DNA from: CAVRCA01 sp963719345
GTDB taxonomy: Bacteria > Pseudomonadota > Alphaproteobacteria > Acetobacterales > Acetobacteraceae
Direction: 5' to 3'
Assembly: GCA_963719345.1 (NCBI GenBank)
Contig: CAVRCA010000005.1
Span: 62,001-126,000, forward strand
DNA length: 64,000 bases
This document shows, piece after piece, positions 48,510-56,856 of this stretch (its first letter is position 1; each line of letters starts with the position of its first letter). A program made the position numbers and the translations under genes. The notes beneath the pieces are model-generated. The model searched no databases and was not told the DNA's origin. It worked only from the letters and a program-made list of their open reading frames with translations.

Positions 48510-49562
48510 GTGCCGATCCCGATGCCCTGGTCCGACCTGCCCGCGGAACCCGAAGACGTGTTCCCGGCGCGCGGCTTGGATGCGTTGCGGCAGCGCGGTG
48601 TGTTCCGGGCCATCCTGCCGGCGGCGATGGGCGGCGCGGGATGGGGCACCGAGGCGGCCGGGGCGCGCCCGGTATTCGATCTGCTGCGCGGTATCGGTCG
48701 CGCCAACCTGGCGCTCGGACGGGTGTTCGAAGGTCATCTCAACGCGATCCGGCTGATCCTGCGGTATGGCACCTCTCGCCAGGCGACACAGGCGGCATCG
48801 GAGACAACCGAGGGCCTGCTGTTCGCGATCTGGGACGCGGAGGCGGCGGACGCGCCGGTGCGGCTCGTCGGCGGACGGCTAGTCGGCCGCAAGCGGTTCG
48901 CCTCGGCGGCCGGTTTCGTCGATCGCGCCGTGGTCACGGCCGCCCTGCCCGATGAGGGCGGTTCGCAGCTGGTGATGGTTCCTCTCGCACCGGGTCAAGG
49001 CGTCGAGGGGACGACGCCGCTGAGCCTGCACGGAATGCGGGGCGCGCGGACCGGAGAGGTGGGGCTCGACGGCATCGCCGCGCCGCCCGAGGCGTTGATC
49101 GGCCGCCCCGGCGACTACATGCGCCAGCCCGAGATCTCGCTCGGCGCTTGGCGGACCCTCGCCGTGCTGCTGGGTGGGATCGACGCCCTGGTGGACATGC
49201 TGCGCCGCGACCTGCTGGCCCGCCGACGCACGGGCGACCCGCATCAGAGGGCGCGGCTGGCGCAGGTGCTGGTCGCGCGCGAGACCGCCCGTCTGTGGGT
49301 GGAGCGGAGCAGCCTGATGGCGGAGGACGACGCGGCGGGCGAGGACGCCGCCAATTACGTCAAGCTGGCCCGGATGGCGGTCGAGGCCGCCGGGCTGGAG
49401 GCGCTGCGGCTGGCCCAGCGCTCCGTCGGGCTTGCCGGCTTCGTGGCGCCGCATCCGCTCGAGCGCTTGGCGCGCGACCTCGGCACCTATCTGCGCCAGC
49501 CGGCGCTCGACGCAATTTCGGAGGAGGCCGCCACGTACTTCCTGGCGCACGACCTGCCATGA
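48510..49562 (+). CDS. Acyl-CoA dehydrogenase-fold protein, probably non-canonical
   Basis: About 350 residues with the acyl-CoA dehydrogenase fold: N-terminal helices (LRQRGVFRAILPAAMGG, GIGRANLALGRVFEGHLNAIRLI), a beta domain (GRLVGRKRFASAAGFVDRAVVTAAL), and a C-terminal helical bundle with LRLAQRSVGLAGF and HPLERLARDLGTYLRQP. The usual catalytic Glu segment is not visible at the C-terminus (RQPALDAISEEA), and the acyl-CoA binding motifs are weak. It may be an oxygenase-like or otherwise modified member. GTG at 48510 or ATG at 48522. Its stop overlaps the methyltransferase start (ATGA), so the products are coupled. Confidence 0.72.
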   Translation: MPIPMPWSDLPAEPEDVFPARGLDALRQRGVFRAILPAAMGGAGWGTEAAGARPVFDLLRGIGRANLALGRVFEGHLNAIRLILRYGTSRQATQAASETTEGLLFAIWDAEAADAPVRLVGGRLVGRKRFASAAGFVDRAVVTAALPDEGGSQLVMVPLAPGQGVEGTTPLSLHGMRGARTGEVGLDGIAAPPEALIGRPGDYMRQPEISLGAWRTLAVLLGGIDALVDMLRRDLLARRRTGDPHQRARLAQVLVARETARLWVERSSLMAEDDAAGEDAANYVKLARMAVEAAGLEALRLAQRSVGLAGFVAPHPLERLARDLGTYLRQPALDAISEEAATYFLAHDLP

Positions 49563-50155
49563 CCCGGGCGGAAGACGACCGGGAGAGCATGGCTCCCGCC
49601 TGGTTCGAGGCGCTCTACGCCCGCGACCCTGACCCATGGCGGTTTGCCAGCAGCGAGTACGAGGCAGCGAAATACACCGACACGCTCGCCAGCCTGGGCG
49701 AGCGCCGGTTTGCCGCTGCCCTCGAGGTCGGCTGCTCGATCGGGGTGTTGACCCATCAGCTGGCGTCCCGCTGCGACCGCCTGCTTGCGGTGGACGTCGT
49801 CGAGGCCGCACTCGCGCGGGCGCGGGAGGCTTGCCGGCAGCAGCCCAACGTGGCGTTCGCCCGGATGCGGGTTCCGGCGGAATGGCCGGCGGGCCAGAAA
49901 TTCGACCTGATGCTGTTCTCCGAGGTGCTGTACTATCTGGCGCCGGCCGACATCGACCGCACCGCCGCGCTGGCAGTCGCCGCCCTCGATCCCGGCGGGA
50001 CCGTGCTCCTGGTTCACTGGACCGGTCCGACCAACTATCCGTGCAGCGGCGATGAAGCGGCCACCCGGTTCATCGCCGCGTGCGCTGGGCGACTGCGCCC
50101 GGTCAGGCAGGAGCGGCGCGCAGAGTATCGGCTGGATCGTCTTGATCAATGTTGA
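49559..50155 (+). CDS. SAM-dependent methyltransferase, NodS-like
   Basis: 198-residue class I methyltransferase. WFEALYARDPDPWRFASSEYEAAKYTDTLASL and the SAM motif ALEVGCSIGVLTHQLASRC are characteristic of the NodS family, whose founding member N-methylates Nod factor backbones. FDLMLFSEVLYYL is the acidic motif II region. Starts by ATGA overlap with the dehydrogenase-like gene and overlaps the convergent glycosyltransferase by 53 bases. Its substrate may be an amino sugar or a small amine; no nod genes are nearby. Confidence 0.82.
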   Translation: MTRAEDDRESMAPAWFEALYARDPDPWRFASSEYEAAKYTDTLASLGERRFAAALEVGCSIGVLTHQLASRCDRLLAVDVVEAALARAREACRQQPNVAFARMRVPAEWPAGQKFDLMLFSEVLYYLAPADIDRTAALAVAALDPGGTVLLVHWTGPTNYPCSGDEAATRFIAACAGRLRPVRQERRAEYRLDRLDQC

Positions 50156-51194
50156 TTGTGTTGATCAACTTGTCGAGGTAGCTGCGCGCGACCCGACTCT
50201 GCAACGGCAGTTCCGCGACCGGTAGGCGCCGGCGGCGCAGCACAGGGCTGAGGGCTTCGATTGCCTCCCAGGCGGCGCCGAAATCGCCCGACTGCAAGGG
50301 CACGATTGTCGCGGCGGCCAAATGCAGGGCGGCGGCGAGCGCCGCGGCATCGCCGGTGCCGGCGCTGACCGCACGGGCACGGCCGCGTAACCGGGCGCGC
50401 TGCGCGGCTTCGTGCGCCCCCTCCAGCCGCTCGTCGAGCATCACGTCTGCTGCCGTCATCCGGCGCCGCATCGTGTCCGCCATGCCGCCGCTTGCCCGTC
50501 CTTCGATCCGCCCGGAGACCGTCACCCAGACGTCGGGCGCGTGGCGGATGCGGGCGTCGGTGCGCCGCAGGGCCGCGAAGAAGGCGCGATCCTCGCCCAA
50601 CGGCACGGCCGGGATGCCGCCGGCCCGCTGCCAGGCCGCGACCCGCACGGCGATGCTGGCTCCGTTGTGTTCGTCATGGCGTGGCCACGGGTCGGCCGGA
50701 TCGGGGTCGAGATAGGCGGCGGTCTCGTCGAGCAGGGCGGCGTAGGCGCACTCGCGCGCGTCGGCGTCGTGTAGCGCCTGCGGGATCGATCGTGCCTCGA
50801 CCGGATCGATGACTGCCCGGCCGGCCACGACGTCCGCCCCGGCTTCCACGGCGCGCAGGTTCGCCGCCAGCCAATCCGGCGGCGCTTCGGCGTCCGCGTC
50901 GGTGGTGAGCAGCAGCCCGTCCGGCCCGGCGATCCGTGCCGCGTGCAGCATGGCGAGGCGTCGTGCGGTGCCGGCGAACGCCCGGTGGGGCGGCAAGGTG
51001 CGGTCGATGGCATGCACCGCCATGGGCGCGTCGGCGGCGAACCGCCGTACGATCGCGGCCGACCCGTCGTGGCAGTTGTTGAGCAGCACCACCACCTCGA
51101 ATGCTGGCGCGTCGCGTTGGCGGGATAGCGCGGCAAGGCACGCAGGGAGGCGCTCGGCCTCGTTGTAGGCCGGGATTGCGACGACGAGTTTCAC
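50103..51194 (-). CDS. Family 2 glycosyltransferase
   Basis: 363-residue GT-A enzyme. MKLVVAIPAYNEAERLPACLAAL is the GT2 N-terminus, LLTTDADAEAPPDWLAANLRAVEAGADVVAGRAV contains the metal-binding DxD, and GEDRAFFAALRRTDARIRHAPDVWVTVSGR carries the acceptor-site ED motif. No membrane segment, so it is cytosolic. The C-terminal 100 residues are an extra helical region. Convergent with and overlapping the NodS-like gene; the pair is likely functionally linked. Confidence 0.85.
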   Translation of the reverse strand: MKLVVAIPAYNEAERLPACLAALSRQRDAPAFEVVVLLNNCHDGSAAIVRRFAADAPMAVHAIDRTLPPHRAFAGTARRLAMLHAARIAGPDGLLLTTDADAEAPPDWLAANLRAVEAGADVVAGRAVIDPVEARSIPQALHDADARECAYAALLDETAAYLDPDPADPWPRHDEHNGASIAVRVAAWQRAGGIPAVPLGEDRAFFAALRRTDARIRHAPDVWVTVSGRIEGRASGGMADTMRRRMTAADVMLDERLEGAHEAAQRARLRGRARAVSAGTGDAAALAAALHLAAATIVPLQSGDFGAAWEAIEALSPVLRRRRLPVAELPLQSRVARSYLDKLINTINIDQDDPADTLRAAPA

Positions 51195-51354
51195 GGTTTC
51201 CAGACGGTTGGGGCGGGACGTTCCTCATCCCGAACGTGGATAGCCTGCAGCGAAGCGCAACCGTTCCGTCCCCGGTCGCTGATCGAAATTCAGGCCCGAT
51301 CCCGTCCACCCTGGCGGTCATCTTCCACACCCTCCGGTTCGACGTCGCCCCGGT

Positions 51355-51383
51355 TTGACAGTCGCTCGGCCGCCTGACTAAGG
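51355..51383 (+). promoter_or_regulatory. Candidate sigma-70 promoter for etfBA-hbd
   Basis: A perfect TTGACA (51355-51360), a 17-base spacer and CTAAGG as a weak -10 element lie 100 bases upstream of etfB in an intergenic region of about 290 bases with no other gene. Confidence 0.45.
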
Positions 51384-51482
51384 TCCGCGCCCTGTTGTGG
51401 CGGGCGCCCACAAGCGGGCGTGGTCCGGATGCGGCGCCGCCCGCCTCGGACGCATCAACTTCTGGAACGGCGCGATTCTCCC

Positions 51483-52232
51483 ATGAAGATCCTGGTCCCG
51501 GTCAAGCGTGTCGTCGACTACAACGTGAAGGTGCGGGTCAAGTCGGACGGCACCGGGGTCGAGACCGCCGGGGTCAAGATGTCGATGAACCCGTTCGACG
51601 AGATCGCCGTCGAGGAAGCGGTGCGCCTCAAGGAAAAGGGCGCGGCGACCGAGATCGTCGCCATCTCGATGGGCGTCGCCCAGTGTTCGGAAACGATCCG
51701 CACCGCTCTCGCGATGGGCGCCGATCGCGGCATCCTGGTGCAGACCGACGTGGAGCTGCAGCCGCTCGCGGTCGCCAAGCTGCTGCGCGCGATCGCCGAG
51801 AAGGAGCAGCCGAAGCTGATCATCCTCGGCAAGCAGGCGATCGACGACGACATGAACGCGACCGGTCAGATGCTCGCGGCCTTCCTCGGCTGGCCGCAGG
51901 GCACGTTCGCGAGCAAGCTCACCGTCGAGGGCGAGGACATCACCGTCACCCGCGAGGTCGATGGCGGCCTGGAGACCGTGCAGCTCACCCTGCCGGCGAT
52001 CATCACCACCGACCTGCGGCTGAACGAGCCCCGCTACGCGAGCCTTCCCAACATCATGAAGGCCCGCAAGAAGCCGATCGAAAACCTCAAGCCCGAGGAT
52101 CTCGGCGTCGACCCCGCCCCGCGGCTGACGGTTTTGAAGGTGGTCGAGCCGGCGAAGCGGCAGGCCGGCAAGAAGGTGGGGTCGGTGACGGAACTCGTCG
52201 ACAAGCTGCGCAACGAAGCGAAGGTGATCTGA
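51483..52232 (+). CDS. etfB: Electron transfer flavoprotein, beta subunit
   Basis: Carries electrons from acyl-CoA dehydrogenases to ETF:quinone oxidoreductase. MKILVPVKRVVDYNVKVRVKSDG, then NPFDEIAVEEAVRLKE, GADRGILV, the conserved LGKQAIDDDMNATGQMLAAFLGWPQGTFAS loop and LRLNEPRYASLPNIMKARKKP that contacts dehydrogenase partners. 249 residues; ATG at 51483. First gene of etfB-etfA-hbd, with etfA three bases downstream. Confidence 0.96.
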   Translation: MKILVPVKRVVDYNVKVRVKSDGTGVETAGVKMSMNPFDEIAVEEAVRLKEKGAATEIVAISMGVAQCSETIRTALAMGADRGILVQTDVELQPLAVAKLLRAIAEKEQPKLIILGKQAIDDDMNATGQMLAAFLGWPQGTFASKLTVEGEDITVTREVDGGLETVQLTLPAIITTDLRLNEPRYASLPNIMKARKKPIENLKPEDLGVDPAPRLTVLKVVEPAKRQAGKKVGSVTELVDKLRNEAKVI

Positions 52233-52235
52233 CCG

Positions 52236-53171
52236 ATGACGGCTCTCGTCCTGCTCGACTACGACGCCACCGGGATCAAGCAGCCGTCGCGCAGCGCCGT
52301 CGCCGCCGCGTCCAAGCTGGGTGAGGTACACGCCCTCGTCGCCGGCCAGGGTGTCAGCGCGCAGGCGCAGGCGGCGGCCAAGCTATCGGGCGTTACCAAG
52401 GTGCTGGCGGCCGACGCGGCCGAATACGATCATTCGCTGGCCGAACCGCTGGCGGCCCTCGTGGTGGCGCTGGCGCCCAGCTACACGCACCTGCTCGCGG
52501 CCGCGACGGCGGTGGGCAAGAATGTAATGCCGCGGGTCGCCGCCTTCCTCGACGTGCAGCCGATCAGCGATGTCGCCGGCGTGGTGGACGCCGACACCTT
52601 CGTGCGGCCGATCTACGCCGGCAACGCGCTGGCCACGGTAAAATCGTCCGACAAGATCAAGGTGATGACCGTCCGCGCCACGAGCTTCGACCCGGTACCG
52701 GCCGAGGGCGGCTCGGCCACGGTCGAAAACGCGCCGTCGGTCGAGCTGCCGAAGAACTCGAAGTTCGTTTCGGCCGAGCTGTCGAAGAGCGAGCGCCCCG
52801 AGTTGACGGCCGCCCGCGTCGTCATCTCCGGCGGGCGCGGCATGCAGAACGGAGACAACTTCAAGCTGATCGAGCCGATCGCCGACAAGCTCGGCGCGGC
52901 CGTGGGCGCCTCGCGCGCCGCCGTGGATGCCGGCTTCGTGCCCAACGACTACCAGGTCGGGCAGACCGGCAAGATCGTCGCCCCGGAGCTTTATGTCGCC
53001 GTCGGCATCTCGGGTGCCATCCAGCACCTCGCCGGCATGAAGGACAGCAAGGTCATCGTGGCGATCAACAAGGATGAGGAAGCGCCCATCTTCCAGGTGG
53101 CGGATTACGGCCTGGTGGCTGATCTCTTCAACGCCTTGCCGGAGCTGGCAAAGGAACTGGAGCGCTCCTGA
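52236..53171 (+). CDS. etfA: Electron transfer flavoprotein, alpha subunit
   Basis: FAD-binding partner of EtfB. 311 residues. The C-terminal FAD domain has RVVISGGRGMQNGDNFKLIEPIADKLGAAVGASRAAVDAGFVPNDYQVGQTGKIVAPELYVAVGISGAIQHLAGMKDSK, almost consensus, and ends in YGLVADLFNALPELAKEL. The N-terminal domain is more variable (ALVLLDYDATGIKQPS). The stop is immediately followed by the hbd ATG. Confidence 0.96.
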   Translation: MTALVLLDYDATGIKQPSRSAVAAASKLGEVHALVAGQGVSAQAQAAAKLSGVTKVLAADAAEYDHSLAEPLAALVVALAPSYTHLLAAATAVGKNVMPRVAAFLDVQPISDVAGVVDADTFVRPIYAGNALATVKSSDKIKVMTVRATSFDPVPAEGGSATVENAPSVELPKNSKFVSAELSKSERPELTAARVVISGGRGMQNGDNFKLIEPIADKLGAAVGASRAAVDAGFVPNDYQVGQTGKIVAPELYVAVGISGAIQHLAGMKDSKVIVAINKDEEAPIFQVADYGLVADLFNALPELAKELERS

Positions 53172-54101
53172 ATGAACGTGGATGTGAAAACGGCCCCAGC
53201 TTCGGGGCCGTTGCTTTATGATGCCCCCGACATCGCCCGGGTGGGCGTCATCGGGGCGGGCCAGATGGGCAGCGGCATCGCCCATGTCTGCGCCCTCGCC
53301 GGATTGCCGGTCACGCTGGCCGACGTCAGCCAGCCGGCGCTCGACCGGGCGATGGCGACGATGGCGAAAAACATGGATCGCCAGGTCAACCGCCGCATCA
53401 TCAGCGAGGACGACAAGGCGGAAGCGCTCGGGCGCATCTCCACCGGGACCGACTACGCGCTGTTCGGCGAAAGCGATTTCGTCATCGAGGCGGCGACGGA
53501 AAAGGAGGCGGTCAAGACGGCGATCTTCAAGTCGCTGGTGCCGCACCTCAAACCGTCCTGCATGCTGGCGTCGAACACGTCTTCCATTTCGATTACGCGG
53601 CTCGGCGCCAGCACCGACCGCGCCGAAAAATTCCTCGGCATGCATTTCATGAACCCGGTGCCGGTCATGAAGTTGGTCGAGATCATTCGTGGCATCGCCA
53701 CCGACGAACCAACGTTCCAGGCGGTGCAGGGCCTCGCCCGCAAGCTCCACAAGATCGCCACGGTGGCCGAGGATTTTCCGGCCTTCATCGTCAACCGCAT
53801 CCTGGTGCCGATGATCAACGAGGCGGTCTACGCGCTCTACGAGGGTGTCGGCTCGGTGTCCGGGATCGACACCTCGATGAAGCTCGGTGCCAACCATCCG
53901 ATGGGACCGCTGGAACTCGCGGACTTCATCGGCCTCGACACCTGCCTCTCGATCATGCAGGTGCTCTACGAAGGTCTGTCGGACAGCAAGTACCGGCCCT
54001 GCCCGTTGCTGGTGAAATACGTCGAGGCCGGCTGGCTCGGGCGCAAGACCGGGCGCGGTTTCTACGACTACAGCCAGGACCCGCCACGCCCGACTCGCTG
54101 A
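53172..54101 (+). CDS. hbd: 3-hydroxybutyryl-CoA dehydrogenase
   Basis: Reversible NAD(P)-dependent oxidation of 3-hydroxyacyl-CoA. The dinucleotide fold VGVIGAGQMGSGIAHVCALAG is preceded by a short extra N-terminus. EAATEKEAVKTAIF, catalytic His region LGMHFMNPVPVMKLVEII, and C-terminal dimerisation domain GANHPMGPLELADFIGLDTCLSIMQVL and GRKTGRGFYDY are present. 309 residues. Directly downstream of etfA, forming a beta-oxidation or butyrate-metabolism unit. Confidence 0.95.
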   Translation: MNVDVKTAPASGPLLYDAPDIARVGVIGAGQMGSGIAHVCALAGLPVTLADVSQPALDRAMATMAKNMDRQVNRRIISEDDKAEALGRISTGTDYALFGESDFVIEAATEKEAVKTAIFKSLVPHLKPSCMLASNTSSISITRLGASTDRAEKFLGMHFMNPVPVMKLVEIIRGIATDEPTFQAVQGLARKLHKIATVAEDFPAFIVNRILVPMINEAVYALYEGVGSVSGIDTSMKLGANHPMGPLELADFIGLDTCLSIMQVLYEGLSDSKYRPCPLLVKYVEAGWLGRKTGRGFYDYSQDPPRPTR

Positions 54102-54118
54102 CCATCCTGCGGAGCGGT

Positions 54119-54134
54119 CGACACGATAGTGTCG
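54119..54134 (+). terminator. Hairpin after hbd
   Basis: A perfect six-pair stem CGACAC/GTGTCG around a GATA loop, 18 bases after the hbd stop, without a T-tract. It probably marks the 3' end of the etf-hbd transcript. The remainder to 54,281 shows no gene. Confidence 0.35.
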
Positions 54135-54281
54135 CAGCGCGTCCGCTGGCGGAAGCGGCGCGAGCCCACGAGATGAGCCAGAATGGCTTGGCGGGCAGCA
54201 AGTCGTGCTGACGGTAAGCAGCCCGTGAGCCGCAGTCGCCAGAGAGCGTGAGCAAAACCTGGAGCGAACCGGAGGTCGATC

Positions 54282-54669
54282 ATGGCCAAGCGTGTGGTGA
54301 TGGTTGGGCTTGAGCCCGATGTCGTTGATTACGGCGATCCCGCCTATGCCGGCTTCCCCGGGCTGGACGCCAAGATCTTGCGCGAGTCACTGGAGAAGGA
54401 TCGGGCGGCCCTGGTCGCGCTGGGCTACGATGCGGTCTGGAGCTACTGGGACAAGAGCGACGGGGCCGAGGCGAAGTTCATCGGCGACCTGCGCACGCAC
54501 GAGCCCGATTGCGTGTTGATCGGCGCCGGGGTGCCGCCTCAACCCGAAGCTCACCGAACTTTTCGAGCGGCTGGTCAGCCTTGTGCGGCGGCATGCGCCT
54601 CAGTCGCGGCTTTGCTTCAACTCTGGTCCTTATAATTCGGCGGAGGCCGTCGAGCGCCAACTGGGGTAG
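54282..54669 (+). CDS. Conserved hypothetical protein, frameshifted as read
   Basis: The N-terminal 85 residues read AKRVVMVGLEPDVVDYGDPA, then LRESLEKDRAALVALGYDAVWSYW and PDCVLIGAGV, resembling small cytoplasmic Rossmann-like proteins of unknown function common in rhizobia and relatives. Just after GAGV an extra C near 54,535 shifts the frame; the corrected continuation RLNPKLTELFERLVSLVRRHAPQSRLCFNSGPYNSAEAVERQLG ends at 54669. A good ribosome site (GGAGG) precedes the ATG. Confidence 0.65.
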
Positions 54670-54741
54670 CTGCGATCGCTGCCCCAGGCTGCCAGCTCCT
54701 GGCGGTCCAGCGCCGTGGCCGCGGCGGCCTGGCCTGGGCGG

Positions 54742-55329
54742 CTACTTGCGCTGGTAGATGCCGACCAGGGTGCCCTGCGCGAGCACGTGCGGGCGGATGG
54801 TCTGCAGCAGGAACACGCGCCCCGGCGGCCAGTCGAAATGCGGCACCGTGTCGAGGGCGAGGACCTGAAACGCATAGCGATGCGGCCCGTGACCGGGCGG
54901 CGGTACGATCGTCACCCAGCCCTGGCGGCCGAATGAATTGCGCCCGGCGGCGAACCCGCTGGCGTCCTGGCCCCGCATGCTCGGCGGGATTGCGCCCTCC
55001 CTCAGCGCCGTCAACCCCGGCGGGATGTGGTAGAGGATGGCGTGGACGAGCGGTCGGAGTGACGGCGCGTCGGCGTCCTCGACCAGCAGCACTACGCTTT
55101 GCGTGCCCGGCGGCAGGTTCTTCCACTCCAGCGGCGGCGAGACGTTGTCGCCGTCGACCGTGTACTTGGCCGGGATCGCCCCGCCGTTCGTGAAGGCCGG
55201 GCTGCTCACCTCGATGCTATCCGGCACGCCGGCGAGTTCCGGCCGCCGCGTCGCCAGCGTCTGCGGCCCTGGCCGGAACGGTTGCAGCGCGTAGCCGATG
55301 CTGCGTGCCAGATTGGATGATGTCGGCAT
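54742..55329 (-). CDS. YbhB/YbcL family (PEBP-like) protein
   Basis: 195-residue phosphatidylethanolamine-binding-protein-like protein; in bacteria the biochemical role is unsettled. SIEVSSPAFTNGGAIPAKYTVDGDNVSPPLEWKNLPPGTQSVVLLVEDADAP, the ligand-pocket block with DADAP, then VHAILYHIPPG, GPPxGHGPHRYAFQVLALD (here PPPGHGPHRYAFQVLALD) complete the pattern. No signal peptide is evident; the N-terminal 40 residues are extra. Convergent with the preceding hypothetical gene. Confidence 0.88.
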   Translation of the reverse strand: MPTSSNLARSIGYALQPFRPGPQTLATRRPELAGVPDSIEVSSPAFTNGGAIPAKYTVDGDNVSPPLEWKNLPPGTQSVVLLVEDADAPSLRPLVHAILYHIPPGLTALREGAIPPSMRGQDASGFAAGRNSFGRQGWVTIVPPPGHGPHRYAFQVLALDTVPHFDWPPGRVFLLQTIRPHVLAQGTLVGIYQRK

Positions 55330-55922
55330 CCGGGGACTCCTATCGTTGCTGCCGCAGGTGCAACGCCGCCACCCCCGTTAGGATCGGTGCCTTTGCCCGA
55401 TCCCCAGAGAAGAGCGGAGGTGGCAACGGCGCGCCAAGATCGAGTAAATATTAGGTGCACGCCGCGGTGACTTGTCATGCAACGCCGTGGCTCGGAGCTT
55501 TGTTGGTGACTTAGGAGACTAGAGCAGAAGGGCACAACATCATGTCTGATCGTGCGACTCCCGCATACGCCGTTCCAACGGGGCAACCGATCAATGCTGC
55601 CGCATACATCTATGCATCGCATTCAACCATCCGGCGTCTGCAAATGACTTCACCATCGTTCTTCACGATACTGTTCCGATCGCCGGCGAAGGCGGAGCTC
55701 AAACGAAGCTGAACTGCGACGACCGGTTGCAATACTTAAAATGAGTCCGCAGTCAGCGAAGGACTTTGCCAGCCTACTTCACGAGGCTATTTCAAAGTAT
55801 GAGCAAATCTACAATACGAACCTCGTCACCGATGGATCCGACTAGGCGCGCCTGTAAATGAATAGCGGCCTTCCTAACAATCCACCGGTATTTTCACAAA
55901 AATCGGTCGTGTTCTCTTGTCA
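55330..55922. other. AT-richer islet upstream of the barnase-like ORF
   Basis: About 590 bases whose later part is near 50% GC against about 70% around it, indicating foreign origin. It holds one short ORF with a plausible start (55741) and otherwise nothing recognisable. Confidence 0.6.
55741..55845 (+). CDS. Possible 34-residue protein in the AT-rich islet
   Basis: Frame MSPQSAKDFASLLHEAISK, then YEQIYNTNLVTDGSD, mainly helical and charged, with no hydrophobic segment. It precedes the barnase-like ORF by 77 bases on the same strand and could be a small partner or a remnant of a larger gene. No family is recognised and no strong ribosome site is seen. Confidence 0.25.
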   Translation: MSPQSAKDFASLLHEAISKYEQIYNTNLVTDGSD

Positions 55923-56162
55923 ATGGAGAGCGGGCGTCTTTTGACAAACACGTGGATCCATCATATTGCAAATAGGCACCCAGAGGTGAAGGATTCCCTT
56001 CAGGCCATTCAGACGACGATCGCGAATCCTGCTTACGTGGCTCAGTCGCCCGGCCCCAATCAAAACCATTCCGACAACCTTGTGTATGTTAGTAGCGACG
56101 CGAAGATACGCACGGCACGTCTCCACGTCTTGTGGAAAGTCCCATACCAAGCCGACCATTAG
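55923..56162 (+). CDS. Small barnase/EndoU-like (PBECR-type) domain protein
   Basis: 79 residues. HHIANRHPEVKDSLQAIQTTIANPAYVAQSPGPNQNHSDNLVYVSSD resembles the compact nuclease-like domains found in phage and polymorphic toxins (His-containing start helix, HPE motif, then a two-strand core) and ends LHVLWKVPYQADH. It lies in AT-rich foreign-looking DNA, antisense to the tail of the tlpA-type gene. No immunity or secretion gene is adjacent. The domain call is by pattern only. Confidence 0.5.
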   Translation: MESGRLLTNTWIHHIANRHPEVKDSLQAIQTTIANPAYVAQSPGPNQNHSDNLVYVSSDAKIRTARLHVLWKVPYQADH

Positions 56163-56841
56163 CACGGCCCTTACCCAAAGGATTACACGAACATATCGAT
56201 GGAATAATCCCGCAGAGGATCGTCCATATCGACAAGTGTATCCAAAACCGTTCCCGGGTCGGAAGCCGGCCGCCTTGGGCTGCGGCGGCCGGACAGCCGG
56301 TGACCAGTCCGCGCACGGCCGCCGCCGCCTCGGTGGTCGACCAGTCGGCCGCCCCTTCAAGGCGCGCCCGCTCGCGTCCCTGCTTGTCGATGATGATCGT
56401 GGTCGGGATGCCGCGCACGCCGAACGCGCGGGCCGCCGCGCCGTCCGGGTCCAGCAGCACGGGCAGCGCGGCAATGTCGTGCGCCGCCAGGAACCGCTGC
56501 ACCACCGCCGTTCCGCCCCGGTCGGACGAGAGCGGCAGGACGGCGATGTCGTCGGGTGCCAGCGTCTTCGCCAGGGCCGCGAGCGCCGGCATCTCGGCGA
56601 CGCACGGGACGCACCAGGTCGCCCAGAGGTTCACCACCATGCCGCGACCGACGAACTCCGCGAGCTGGTGCGTCTGGCCGTCGGCCGCCGTGAACGTGAC
56701 CTCGGGCAGCGGTCGCGGCGGGTCGGTCGGGACCAGGCGGCTCAGGCTCTCGAGTTCCTCGGCGCGCGAATTGCGCCCTCTGCCCATGCTCGCTAGGGTC
56801 CCGGCCGCCGCGAGCACCAGCCGGCGCGACATCAACTGCAT
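56089..56841 (-). CDS. TlpA-family thiol-disulfide oxidoreductase with foreign C-terminus
   Basis: Periplasmic thioredoxin-like protein. MSRRLVLAAAGTLASMG is a signal peptide or anchor. The fold has VTFTAADGQTHQLAEFVGRGMVVNLWATWCVPCVAEMPALAALAKTL, with redox motif WCVPC, and GVRGIPTTIIID carrying the cis-proline. The native domain ends near AAAVRGLVTG. About 65 residues after that (down to 56089) are unrelated, Cys- and Arg-rich and run into the AT-rich islet, so the original stop was lost. Start ATG at 56841 or 56832. Divergent from argH. Confidence 0.8.
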   Translation of the reverse strand: MQLMSRRLVLAAAGTLASMGRGRNSRAEELESLSRLVPTDPPRPLPEVTFTAADGQTHQLAEFVGRGMVVNLWATWCVPCVAEMPALAALAKTLAPDDIAVLPLSSDRGGTAVVQRFLAAHDIAALPVLLDPDGAAARAFGVRGIPTTIIIDKQGRERARLEGAADWSTTEAAAAVRGLVTGCPAAAAQGGRLPTRERFWIHLSIWTILCGIIPSICSCNPLGKGRANGRLGMGLSTRRGDVPCVSSRRY

Positions 56842-56856
56842 CGTGGATGGCCTTCC

